Positions 37,434-48,657 of a stretch of DNA of 64,000 nt are shown in pieces. Every line of letters starts with the position of its first letter. Positions within the stretch are counted from its first letter, which is position 1. Position numbers and translations under genes: made by a program. Source of the stretch: Anisodus tanguticus (Eukaryota; Streptophyta; Magnoliopsida; Solanales; Solanaceae); NCBI GenBank assembly GCA_034509755.1, contig CM067546.1:18396615-18460614 (forward strand), written 5' to 3'. Below the pieces are notes generated by a model. The model was not told the DNA's origin and searched no databases. It was given only the letters and a program-made list of their open reading frames with translations.

Positions 37434-37618
37434 GTGAGAAAATAATTCATATATACGACTCAGACATCTAGTTTGCAGCCATATAACCCACGGTATATAT
37501 TTGTATAGCTATATATAAACATTACATATACTCTCTATATAAAATGTATATGCTTTGTATAATCATGTATAAACACACAAAATCAACCCAAATTCAGTGG
37601 ATAGATAATTTATATGTT

Positions 37619-37675
<57 letters not shown>

Positions 37676-40045
37676 TTATACTCAAGCATCGAACTTGAAC
37701 ATGATTTCCTAATCCCCGACCTTTGTTTGAACAGGTTCCGATGTGCAACTAAACACCTAATGACCTTCAATGTGGAAATGAAGAAAGAATAATATGTATC
37801 AAATTGAAACTATTCATTGGGTCACCACGACAAACACCAACATGGAAGAAGAGAGGGGAGAGAGAATTAGTTACCAACAGGTCAACGAGCAAGACTCATT
37901 GAGCTACATATCAATCTACTTACATTAAAAGCAACAAGATATTGAACTCCACAATTAGAAATCATACTAAGAAAATTAGGGTTGTTAAATTTATACTTAT
38001 ATTTTGTAATCATAATATCAAGATTAAACGACTGATATGTAGCTTAGTAAGTCTTGTCAATCATTCGAATTGGAACTTGAAATTTCTCATATGTATCGAA
38101 TGGGACACCCCAATAATGGAAAGTATATATGTCCTATAGACAATCTATATTAGGGATAAAAATGTACTTGAACACATTCGTATTATTAATGAGATTAATA
38201 TTTATGGCATTTGCAAATATTGAATTATTGTTTGCAATTATTCATATATGTGCATCCTTTGAGCTTACGTTGTCATTAATAGAGTGAGATATTAATGATA
38301 GAACATAACTCTCAAAATAGCCTCGACTAATGATCATCGAGAATGGATATCGATGATATGTTAAAAGTCGACATGTGGTCTGCATCACATTCTTGGAGAA
38401 TGTAGTATGTCTCACAGGTACGAGTAATGGTTACTCGTGATGGACACATGGATACTTTGGAGAAGTATTGGTATACCTTGCCTATAAACTATTTGTTATA
38501 CATGTCTATAGTGTTATCGGCGTGTGGAATATAAAAGTTATTTGACTTGAGGTCAATACGCACCTTGTTTACAAAATGATGTACTTTGACCAAGTTCTAA
38601 GCTTAAACTCATTCTGGATAAGATACGGCTTATGTTGGGTGCATAAGGATGTAAATCAAGATGATAGTTGAGCCAAGAATATGATTCATTCCTCGATTAG
38701 AAATTCGATAGAGCACTCAAGTTCTCAATGTTATTAGGTTGACTAAAGTCATTGGCTAGTGCAAGAGACATATTTAGAATATGGTCTAGTTGTCAACTAA
38801 TAAATGTGAGATAAAGTGATTAAGTCATTTGGATAGACACTTGGCAAATCCTAAGCTTAATCGAGTATGTCGCGAATGAAAGAAATTTATATTTCCGCAT
38901 AAAGGTTAAGTTTGCTGGATTCATGTAAACGTAGTTCACATATTGAGTTCGTCATACGACGCAGTCTAGGAGTTTCGTATGGAACTTAATTAGATTAATG
39001 TCGATATGTGAAGGCCTATAGGGTCACACTATATGCGATTGTTTCTTCGATCTAAGAGTGTATTGAGAAAATATTAAATATTCAATTGAGAATCGAGATA
39101 TTTAATTTATAATAATTATGAAATATTTTTATTTGATAGAAATTATTTAATTAAGTCGAATTGGATTTCGAATTTAATTAAATGTGTTGGATATATTATA
39201 TGGGTATACATACAAATACATGGAAGCAATTGGGCCAGAAATTATTGGCCCAAAATTAGAGTCTGGTCATCCACTGTGGACGTGTGAAGTGGACCAGCTG
39301 GGCTGGTCCACTGAACATTAACATGGGCCAGATTTCTCTGTTTTAAATCTGCTTAGGTTTTGTCATGAACTCCTATATAAACAACACATACCGCGTAATT
39401 ATAAGGTTACAGAAAATAACTTCTCAGTTTCCAAAACAAGATTTCCTAGCTTTCTTGAATAGGAAATACATTGGAGTTGGAACTTGCAGTCGAGGATTCA
39501 AATTGTGTGGATACCTTAGTATTGAATCACGCACTCGAAAACCTGTAAGTTTTCATTCATTATGTTTTGAACATAAACATGATTATCGTATAAGTCATGG
39601 CAGGATCATTGTTGGGTAAGAAAATTTTAATTTTCGCTGTGCTTGCGAACGCAACAAATCCCTACAATAAATATAGTCAAATTCAAATTCCTAGGAACTC
39701 CAAATCCAATCTTCAGCAGTTTGAAATCTGGAAAGAGCCACGTACACAAATAATAAGAGAACAACACAACACATCTCGTGGAAGAAAACAATAGAAAAAA
39801 GAAAATGAAGAAATAGAGAGTAGATAAGAAAGAGGAATAAGGGGAGAAGGGAAATGAGTTAGTTGAGTGGGGATATTAGGGAAAGTGTAGAAGGAGATGG
39901 AGAAGCTGGAAGAGATAGATCCAAAAAATAGAGTGTGGGGAGAGAAAATTAAATTTTCGAAGGGTTAATTGGGGTAAGATGTGGATAGTTGGGATAAAAT
40001 TGGCAAATTAGATGTCCTAATGGACATTCAGCTTAATTTTTCCTA
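37434..40045. mobile_element. Unclassified 2.6-kb insertion in the duplicated kinase 5' copy
   Basis: Absent from the matching position in the second copy (about 44258) and flanked by TAATTTA at both ends (about 37427 and 40048). It contains a 52-bp (AT)n run at 37621-37672, a TATATAAA box near 39374 preceded by GGGCCAG/TGGCCC motifs, and no convincing coding frame. Its character resembles LTR or retroelement leader DNA, but I cannot define TG...CA ends, terminal inverted repeats or a primer site. Confidence 0.4.
37621..37672. repeat. (TA)n microsatellite
   Basis: A perfect dinucleotide run of about 52 bp inside the unclassified insertion. The overlapping open frame with an Ile-Tyr tract is an artefact. 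Confidence 0.95.
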
Positions 40046-40424
40046 ATTTAATTGCTTTGAATTGTTCTCTGCTTCTTCTTTTAACAATAATTGACAAAAA
40101 TAACCGATAGAAGTTAGTCGGTTTCCAAATTAGATTTTGTTACTTTTAAAGGGTCTACTATATTAACTTTCACGTTATATGCAATTATTATTTAGACATG
40201 GTGAGGGATGGTAATGGAGCAAAATGTTTCACGGGGAGTGGAGAGAAGAGAAAAGAAAAAAGATTAAAATTAATTTTAAAAGAGAAAGATTAAATTCAGA
40301 AAAGAGCTAAAATTATCCTTCAACTATGCTAATTAATTTAATTAGACAAGGATTATGTTTAAGATTTAACTGTTAAAAAGTAAGGATAGAAGTAGTTCAA
40401 TTTTTAGACGACAAGGACATTTTT

Positions 40425-42132
40425 TGAGAAAACCACATAAATGGTCTCTTATGTTTAAGAGTAGGTTCAATATAGTACTGTAGTTATGCACTTAACAGTT
40501 TCGTCCCTTAAGTTTGCCAAAATGAACACTTTTAGTCTCCGACAAAATATTTACTGAACTCTGTTTGTTAGATTTGAGAAATATTATTGGAATTTTTTTT
40601 TAGCGAGAAATCACATTTAGAGGTACACATTACTTAAAAGAAGGGCCAAATAGCTAGGGGAAAAACCGGCGGACGTCCGTCGGTTATAGGGATAAATCTA
40701 GAAAAATCAACGGACTTGATAATGTCAGAAAATAGTGCCTCAAATACAAAAACTGATGAACTCTGTCGATTAAAATCGAGGGAGTCCATTGGCTAGGTAA
40801 AATACACATCTCGATTTTTATTAAAAAAATATTATAAAAATAAATACTTCCATTGTACAGTCAGACATCTCTATAACAACATCCGCATATAATAGTAACT
40901 CTCTATAACATGTAAGTTTTTTCACAATCGATTTTATGTTATATTTTACTTATCTATAACAACATTTTACATATAACAACAACAAGCAACTTTATAATAG
41001 TACACTCTTTGTAAAATTACGTCTCATATAAAAGTGATTTTTTTAAATATTATAATAATTAGTCATTTTTATAAAAATAAAATCTCTATGATTAACGATA
41101 ATAAGTGTAGAGATCTTGATCAAATATTTAATTTAATACTTTAATATACTTTATTTATGACAAAATATTATATATGGATACATATTTGTAATCTAAAAAT
41201 ATCATTGTCTTCTAATTTTATTTATAAATAATTTTTTAAAAGGAAAACAATGTGAATAAGGAGTACAAATCCTATTCTTTAGAGCAAGCAAAGAGACGGA
41301 TCTTTGATTCAAGCGTTATATCACCATTAGAGATTGGAATCTACGAAACAAGCTACAATTATAAATTTCTTTCCTCAATGTTGAAAGAATTTAATTTTCA
41401 AGAAGATTTAAAATGTGTGTCTTAGAGCTTGAAACTTTATACATTCAGTTATGAATTTACTAAAATTGTATTAACTTTCTTTAATGTTTAGTTAGTGAAG
41501 TATGCATCTCTATAATATTTAAAATTTTAAGAATTTTGTTATTTTTATAACATTAAAAAATAAAAATAAAATTACATTTTATGCATCATTTTTGCTTATA
41601 ACAACCAACTATTATTTAAAGGCTAAGTGTTGTTATAGGTGTATAACATCTATTCTCTATAATAACCAACAAGTTTCGAATCCAATGATGAAGTTATAAA
41701 GAGGTTTGAGCAAAAATAACTGTCGGAAGTTAGTCGATTTTCATAAAAAAAAATTAAAAGAATCATTGGCCTTCTGATAGTGTTAGTCGGTTTTTTGCTT
41801 GTTTTAAGTAGTTTCAATTTTTTTAGTTTCTTTCTATTTCTAATTTATATCTAAAGTCTGGTGCAACTTTTTGAGGTGTAATTTTTATTAATTTTTTAAT
41901 ATTTTTTTATATTGCATATTTGAGGATTTGATGGGACCTTTTTGGTGTTTATAATTAATTTTTTTTTATAATTTTCATCAAATCTAATAAATAGAGTTCT
42001 ATAAATATTTTGCTGGATATTAAAAATATTAACTTTTGACAAACTTAAAAGATAAAAATTGTTAAGTGTTATGCTTAAGGGACTATTTTGAACATACCCT
42101 CAAATATAAGACGCCACTTTGGTCATTTTCTC
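40425..42132. mobile_element. Mutator-like element with ~180-bp terminal inverted repeats
   Basis: Left arm starts TGAGAAAACCACATAAATGG; the right arm ends TTTGGTCATTTTCTC. They are imperfect reverse complements for about 180 bp (for example TTAGATTTGAGAAATATTAT against its inverted counterpart near 41965). A perfect 9-bp target duplication GACATTTTT lies outside both ends (40416-40424 and 42133-42141), the length diagnostic of Mutator-like elements. The 1.3-kb interior is AT-rich, encodes no transposase and contains CGGACGTCCGTCGG and related short inverted motifs near 40670. Confidence 0.85.
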
Positions 42133-42153
42133 GACATTTTTACACCAAAAGAT

Positions 42154-43485
42154 TGTTGGAAATTTGCCTTTGGCGGGGAGATGCGTCCACCCATATTTGA
42201 TGAATTAAACACTAGTGTTCTGCATGTTGGAGACTTTGTCTCTTCACACATGCATGATCTACGAAGTGAGTAGATGACCGTAGGGCCAAGAATCGTCAAA
42301 TTTCGTTGAGAAATGAAAGAGATATTGGTCCACGAAGTAAGGTGTTTGAGGCATGAAAATATGGTGTGGGACAAATCTACCACATCGGTGGGAATAGGAA
42401 GAATTGCTCTCTATATAAGTCTCTAATGTGGTAAAGGGTTTGGGACCCCAAGGGGTATCCCATGTGTTTAAAGGAGGGAGGACCTAGATGTGCTTGGGTT
42501 CAAGGCTAAGCCCACACGCGCGCCGCCGCCGCCCGCCCGTCCCGTCGGGTCACGGGTTGTGGGCTGTGGGGAGTTTCTGATATTATCTTTTTGGATCCCA
42601 AATTACTTAATATTTACAGTTTGGTCCCCAGAGTTGATTTTGGAGTGATGGAAGGCAGATAACTTTCTGCCTACCGTTGGACTATTTTTTGGGGCATTAA
42701 TCAGCCATTATTTGGTTGATTAACTCCTCCATTATCACCCTCCTTCATGTCCATAATTCAGCCTCTCTTGATGGCCATTAAACAACCTCTCTAATGCCAT
42801 TTATAGCCCTCCTAATGGCTATTTACCGCCATGTTGGGAAGTTGAACAGCCCCTCCTCCATGCTATATATTGAGCCTCCTTTGGCTCAATTCGTGACTGC
42901 ATAACAGACAGAAATAGTGAGAGAATGCACACGAAAATAGCAGCACATTTCAATCACAAAAGAACACAAAACAGTGGCCAAAATCAGTACAAAACAGTGG
43001 CGAAAATCAGTGCAAAACAGTGAGCAAAGACCCTCATAGACACAAGATATACACAACAGAGACACATTATATACACAGAGACAAAACAGAAGAGAAGATA
43101 GAAACTCTTCCTTCCTTTTTCATATCTTCAGCAAGTCAATTCATATTTGTTTTATTCGGCAGGCTCAACCTATTGGCTTTGTAGTGTTAAGATTAAAGTG
43201 TTGTCCGCTAACGTAAAAGCATATATACGGGGCAATCTTGTCTTAAGGACAGAGGGCAATTCCTCGACTCAACACACAACGTTGTAACCATCCAGATTTA
43301 ATTGTTTCTTGATTTCAGGTTATCAAGATTCAAGACATAACAAGCTTGCGGCTGTTTTTGAAGATTGGTCTATTTGTTCAACAAGATTCAATTTCTGAAT
43401 ATTGAATATTTGTTTATCCTTTCGAATACTTGTAATAGTTATTTACTTCCCGTAATGCTTTATAAAGGACAATAGAATACCAACA
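42154..43485. mobile_element. Solo LTR of a copia-type element
   Basis: Begins TGTTGGAAATTTGCC and ends GAATACCAACA, so the termini form the inverted pair TGTTGG/CCAACA common in copia elements. It is flanked by the 5-bp target duplication AAGAT (42149-42153 and 43486-43490). A TATATAA box is at 42412-42418, and a very GC-rich spot (GCGCGCCGCCGCCGCCCGCC) lies near 42518. There is no internal region, so it is a recombined remnant. It sits only 16 bp past the Mutator-like element's right end. Confidence 0.88.
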
Positions 43486-43490
43486 AAGAT

Positions 43491-44299
43491 AAAAAAAAGT
43501 ACAGAATTGCTCTATTTTCTATAGTTAGAATGGTAATTTTGACCTTTTCCCTTTTTTATACGATGAAGATATTAGTTTAGGTGTAAAGATTTGGATTTGC
43601 ACGGAAGAGTACAATTGTCGGAATGTGGTGAAGCTGTCACATAGAATACATAGGCGGAATAAGAATGCTTTTTTCTAGACAAACCCCCGCGCTTTTCTCT
43701 CTTCTCTAAAAAAAAAAAACCTCCACAAATATATATTTCATTCGTCCCAATTTATACGATGTAATTTGACAGAACATAAAATTTAAAAAATATATATTTT
43801 TAAAATGTTATTATCTAAAACAAACAAAAGATAAATATAAAGTTTAAAGTTAAATTATTGACAAATAAAAAAACATATCATTATTTTTAGGACTGACTAA
43901 AAATAAAAATGTGTATTACTTTATTTATTCCCCTTCCAAACCTTTTCTTTCTCCAGTATTATCCAAAGAATAATACTTGCACAAAAAGTTACAAATGTGG
44001 TTTGTTCGAAATTCTTTTCTTTCTCTTTCTGCTTATGGTTAATTCAATCTTTTTGTCTGTACCGGTTCTCCTCTGATTGTGGGTATTCTTCTTTTTCCCT
44101 TACTTTTTTACTAAAGTCCATGTCTTTGATCCTTATTTTAACTTTTTTGTTTTTCTTTTTCAGTAATTGATATTTTTGGGGTTTTAATTTAAATCAACGG
44201 ATGGTTGTTGATAATAAAAATTGTTAGGTCTTTCAGAGAGATACAACCAGTATTTAATTTATTTCCTTTGAATTATTCTCTGTTTCTTCTTTTAACAAT
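43491..44299 (+). promoter_or_regulatory. 5' flank and probable promoter/5' UTR side of the kinase gene
   Basis: This is the kinase-proximal copy of the duplicated block (see 36904-37433). Before the Tat element inserted it would have been contiguous with 59205. It has TC-rich leaders (CTTTTCTCTCTTCTCT near 43692, CTTTCTTTCTCTTTCTGC near 44014) typical of plant 5' UTRs, but no coding frame. I cannot place the transcription start or 5' exon with confidence. Confidence 0.45.
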
Positions 44300-44605
44300 A
44301 TTTGTGTATATGGTAAAAACCGGCATGAAACGTGACATGATTTGGGAATGGAGATCGAAGGAAGTAACAATTTGCATCGGTGGTGAGTTCTGGTGTTGTA
44401 GCAAGACCGGGCGATGGACGAACCAGATGACACCGAGTAGTGATCGGACATGGCAACATCGGGTGTAAGACCAAAGGAGCTCGGCGCCTACCTGTTCCGG
44501 ATTTGGCGTCAGCCGTTACCATTTTCTCATTAAGTGACCGTTTTTATTATTAAATATCATTTAATGAGGGAGTGATTCTTGGGCATAATGCCTTGTATTG
44601 TTAGC

Positions 44606-44613
44606 TATATAAA
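44606..44613 (+). promoter_or_regulatory. TATA box of the Tat 5' LTR
   Basis: TATATAAA, conserved at the same position in the right LTR (58909-58916), about 300 bp into each LTR. It would drive genomic RNA in an intact element. Confidence 0.6.
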
Positions 44614-45344
44614 GAGTACAACCATCATGTTGGAAGGACATCTAATTCTCATTACTGAAACTCGTATAATTACATTTATAAGTACTCTTGTTTGCTCTTG
44701 TTATTGGTTCAGATCAGAAGTAGTTTAGCTGAGGATCGACCAAACCTTCGGTTCAATTACAATCAAGATTACGACATTCTAGGCTACTTACTTGTTTATT
44801 GCTTTAGTTTATTTTACTTATTTCTAATCGATTATTTCACTTATCGGCAAATCTATCCACGTATCCTTAAAACCACTTACAAATTCAATAATACCTTTTG
44901 TGCGCGCCCGTTTTTTACCAACGGTCGTGACACACGGGCGTTTTCCCTGGTGTTGATTCAATGTTGTTGAGGAGTTGCCACCTAATTATTCTACGGTGAA
45001 TTAGGGTACCTAAGTGTTAACACAAGAAATGCTGCAAAATGAACTCCAATTAATCGTCTGTGAAACTATGAGATTCTAGGTAAGAGTTCTTTATTATTTT
45101 AAAGGGAAGGGGTTAGACATCCTTTAAGATCCGCTAACTTGCGGTTATCTGGTCAAACTCACGTTAATTATTACGCTAAGGAAAAATACATGTTTAAAAA
45201 TATAAGGTTAAAAAGGATGATGCAGTAGTTAATAAAAGATGCATTTTGACAATGTAAAGATTTTACCATTTATTCTTTTGAAGAGTCTCGCAAAGGTGAT
45301 TGAGGTTTTGAGAAATAAATTCCGCCATAAAATCCGGAAAGATT

Positions 45345-45610
45345 ATGCATGACATTTTTATACAACTAATGTAAAATTGATTTTTTAGAGAAAAATATGC
45401 ATTTGTATGACATTGTTTATAAAATGCATGTAAAATTGATTTTTTTTGGATAAAAGCATGCACTTGTATGTCCTTGTTTATAAAAATACATGTAAAATTG
45501 ATTTTTGATTAAAAATATGCATTTGTATGAAAAAGTTGATAAAATACATGCAAAGTTGAATTTAGATAAAAGTATGTATTTGTATGACATTATTTATAAA
45601 ATACACATTT
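45345..45610. repeat. ~62-bp minisatellite in the solo LTR
   Basis: Four degenerate copies of a unit containing ATGCATTTGTATGACATTG, then TTTATAAAATACATG and TAAAATTGATTTTT. Units are AT-rich with small indels. Confidence 0.8.
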
Positions 45611-47950
45611 TTTGCAATTGATAGTAAAGGAGAAAAGCAAGTTGTTTGTAATGCAAAGAAGTGATTTTTTATGAAAGTCATTTTAAATTGCAAATCGGAT
45701 AAGAAACGAAACCTTGTTTGTATGTTTAATAATGCGAGTAAAGGGTGGTCAAATTGTTTTGAAAATTTGGAGCATGTATAACGAGCCTAAAATAAATAAG
45801 CTAGCGGCGGATTTCCAATTTTAAACTACCCGAGCCTAAAAATAAATAAACTAACGGCATGTTTCCAAATTTTAAACTACCCTATTAATCTATCAATTCA
45901 ATTCCTAATTATTCTAAGTATCCTAACAATCACACAAACACTAACTAATTATTACAACCCCCCAAAAAAATAAAAGAGAGACGATATTAAAAAAATTGAA
46001 AGCTGTGACTAGGGCGGATGACTATATCATCCTGCCCTATTTTTTTAGAAATTCTGAGGCCGGAGAATGCAATGAATGTGGATGCGAGTCTTCGTTTGGC
46101 AATAGCCATGATGAATCTCATAACGAGACTCTTTGTTGCTCCCGATGCATTTCATGTAAAGAAAAGAAAAGGATTAGTGCTGAAATATGAAAATATATAC
46201 ATATAAAAATATAAATAAATAATTCATGAAAAAAAGTAATATGTTGGTTTTTCATAAACTAACAAGCACACATAAAACTTAAGTTGAGCAACTTTGATTA
46301 TTTCACATACATATTTAATTCAATAAATAGTCTCTAAATACTCTTTTTATTTTATTAGAATTATCATACTATAAATTAAAAAACAAAATACTCATTAATC
46401 CAAGATTTAAACTAACATCACACATATTTGAACTAACATAGGCTAAACATACTCTAATTTAAGCAGAAACAAACAAAATACATGGCATACAATGCATCAA
46501 AATAAAATTTAGAGGAACTTGAGCCTACCAGGAACAATATTGTATCACATGATTCTTAAATATAAACCTAACACAGTACATACAATCAACTTGAAACAAC
46601 ACATTTCAAGACTTCATAAATTGACGGCATAGTTACCCTAATCCTATTGGAGACTCAACCGATTCTATATCATGATTTCTATCGCTAAAGAGACAACAAA
46701 CCAACATTTTCATCACATAATATGATTTACCTAATCAACCATAGTCAACTAAATATTATGAAAGCAACTTTAACCAACTACAGCTCTTCAAACATATATT
46801 GATCTCATATGACTTATATCATGTTCAAACATAAACACTGAAAAACTAATAACTCACTCTAATAGTTAATTAGTAACCAATTAAATTAACTAAATATAAA
46901 AATAGTAACCACATATACTTAGAGCATTTCTTAATCATGGATAACTAAACGACATACACACAACTAATTAACTCTACAACTTTATCACTTAGTCCATGGG
47001 AATGCATTTTTTAGTATACATGTTATCAACTACAACAAACTAATCATGTTTAGGGAGTCTAAGCTAATTTAAATAGCTAATCTACTACAAACATAAAAAT
47101 GCAGAAAATGAAGTAAACAAAAGCGAATAAATAAAGATGAGAGGAATTTGAATTTCCGGACCTTTTCCGGGCAGCAAACCGAGGCGTGTTTCGAATCGTC
47201 GAATCCGCTCGGAGAATTGATTTGGAATTCTAATTGTTGAGGTTTTAAAAATTCTGATTTTTGGACAGCTGATTTTTTCTGATTTTTGGACCCGAATTTT
47301 GACCCGATCCGGACTGACGACTAGACCCGAAACAGAATCGGATCGGAACAAAAAGACAGTTTTTTTGAAGTTTTTTTTCGGATTTAAATTTATGAAACAA
47401 AATGAGTATTTCGGATTAAAATTTGTGAAAAACAAAAAGGAGTATTTTCTAATCAAAATTTAAGAACAGACAACTCATTTTTTTTTCCTTCTTGTTTTTC
47501 GACATTTTCTTTTTCAATTTCGGACCTTTTTTTTCTTGGATTTCGACCGAAAAAAGAACCCCCAAAAATAACCTCTTAATCTCTTTTTTTTTTCGATTTC
47601 GGATCCCCCCCAATGAAGAACAAAGTGGGGGGGGGGGGTTATATGTGGACCCCCCAAGAACCGAGTTTGAATTTTAAAAAATGGCAAAGTTGATATTTTT
47701 TTAGACGGATTTTAGGGTGTAAGTTGCGCCGTAGGTGTGGTGGTGTTAGGGTGTAGGGTGCGGCGACGTGGGGGTAGGGGTGTAGGTCGGCGTAGGTGGG
47801 GGTAAGGGCAGTCAGTCACCTTGCAGCTAACCATCTTCGTGTACTGAGCTATTGCATAAGAGAGAGCAGAGCTCCTTCTTTAGTATGAGATATCCTCCCA
47901 CATCTAGAAGTTGAAACATTCTCTTCTGGAACTCCCACATCCGGCGATTT

Positions 47951-47972
47951 GGGGGGGGGGGGGGGGGGGGGG
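47951..47972 (+). repeat. Poly-G run of 22
   Basis: An uninterrupted run of 22 guanines; a 12-G run lies at 47627-47638 and G-rich motifs (GTGGGGGTAGGGG and similar) at 47740-47810. Such runs are rare in plant DNA and hard to sequence, so the length is uncertain. Confidence 0.85.
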
Positions 47973-48549
47973 TTTGAAAGAGAAAGGGTTTTTTTAGGGT
48001 TATGTTTGGGAGATGAAAAATAGGGGAGTTGGAGCGGGTTTTGATCCGGTTGGGCCGAGTTTGGTGAAATAATAAAAAAAAATGGAGAGTTGGAAAAATG
48101 GGGGTTGGGCTTGGGTAGATGGCCCGGACGAAATGGGGTTGAAAGTTTAGGTGGGTTTGGGGAATAAATGGGTTTGTGGTAAAAATAAAAGGGGTTTATT
48201 ATTATTAAAAAAATGCTTTGTGGAAAATGTAAATAATAAAAATAACGATGCGATAATAATAAAATATAATATTTATGAAATACTTAATGCTTGAATTAAA
48301 ATAGAAATGCGATGTCATTTTGCGAAAATAAAATAACATAGAATATTAGGGTAAAACTATGATTAAATTATTAAGAGGCAAATGGTAGTAAAAATACGAG
48401 TAATAATAATAATGATTGATATATATATATATATACATATATATATTAAAATTATTTTTGAGGCGTCAAAAATATTTAATATTGCAGGCAAGTAATCGGA
48501 AAAGAGGGGACAAAATTGGGTGTCAGCACCTTTTTTTGGGTAAACAGTT

Positions 48550-48567
48550 TGGCGCCCACCATGGGGC
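48550..48567 (+). other. Primer binding site of the Tat element
   Basis: TGGCGCCCACCATGGGGC begins three bases after the LTR end. TGGCGCC-type primer sites are typical of Tat/Athila-group gypsy elements, unlike the Met-tRNA type used by the other families here. I do not assign the tRNA. Confidence 0.75.
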
Positions 48568-48657
48568 TGAGGATAATAGTGGTGATTTGTTCAAACTCAA
48601 ATTTCACTTGTTTCTTTCGAGATTTTGTGATTTCAGGTTAAAATTAAGTGTCGCAGA

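Larger units (their letters stand above)
44899..48528. mobile_element. 3.6-kb solo LTR nested in the Tat 5' LTR
   Basis: It begins TGTGCGCGCCCG and ends TTGGGTGTCAGCA, flanked by the 5-bp target duplication CCTTT (44894-44898 and 48529-48533). The right Tat LTR reads through uninterrupted at this position (59185-59192), which verifies the insertion. The block has no protein domain. It holds a ~62-bp minisatellite, G-rich tracts, a poly-G run and AT microsatellites. Length and GGAGTTGCCACCTAATTA-type leader suggest a long gypsy LTR. Short frames such as 47085-47456 are not credible genes. Confidence 0.87.
44305..48546 (+). mobile_element. 5' LTR of the Tat element, split by a nested solo LTR
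   Basis: LTR sequence runs 44305-44898 and resumes at 48534-48546 (...TTTTGGGTAAACA). The intervening 3.6 kb is the nested solo LTR plus one copy of its target duplication. Without it the LTR is about 0.6 kb, matching the right LTR (593 bp). Confidence 0.88.

Noticed and set aside
47740..47975. G-rich DNA as interstitial telomeric repeats
   Set aside because: Units are irregular GTAGGG/GTGGGGGTAGGGG variants, not TTTAGGG arrays, and they lie inside an LTR.
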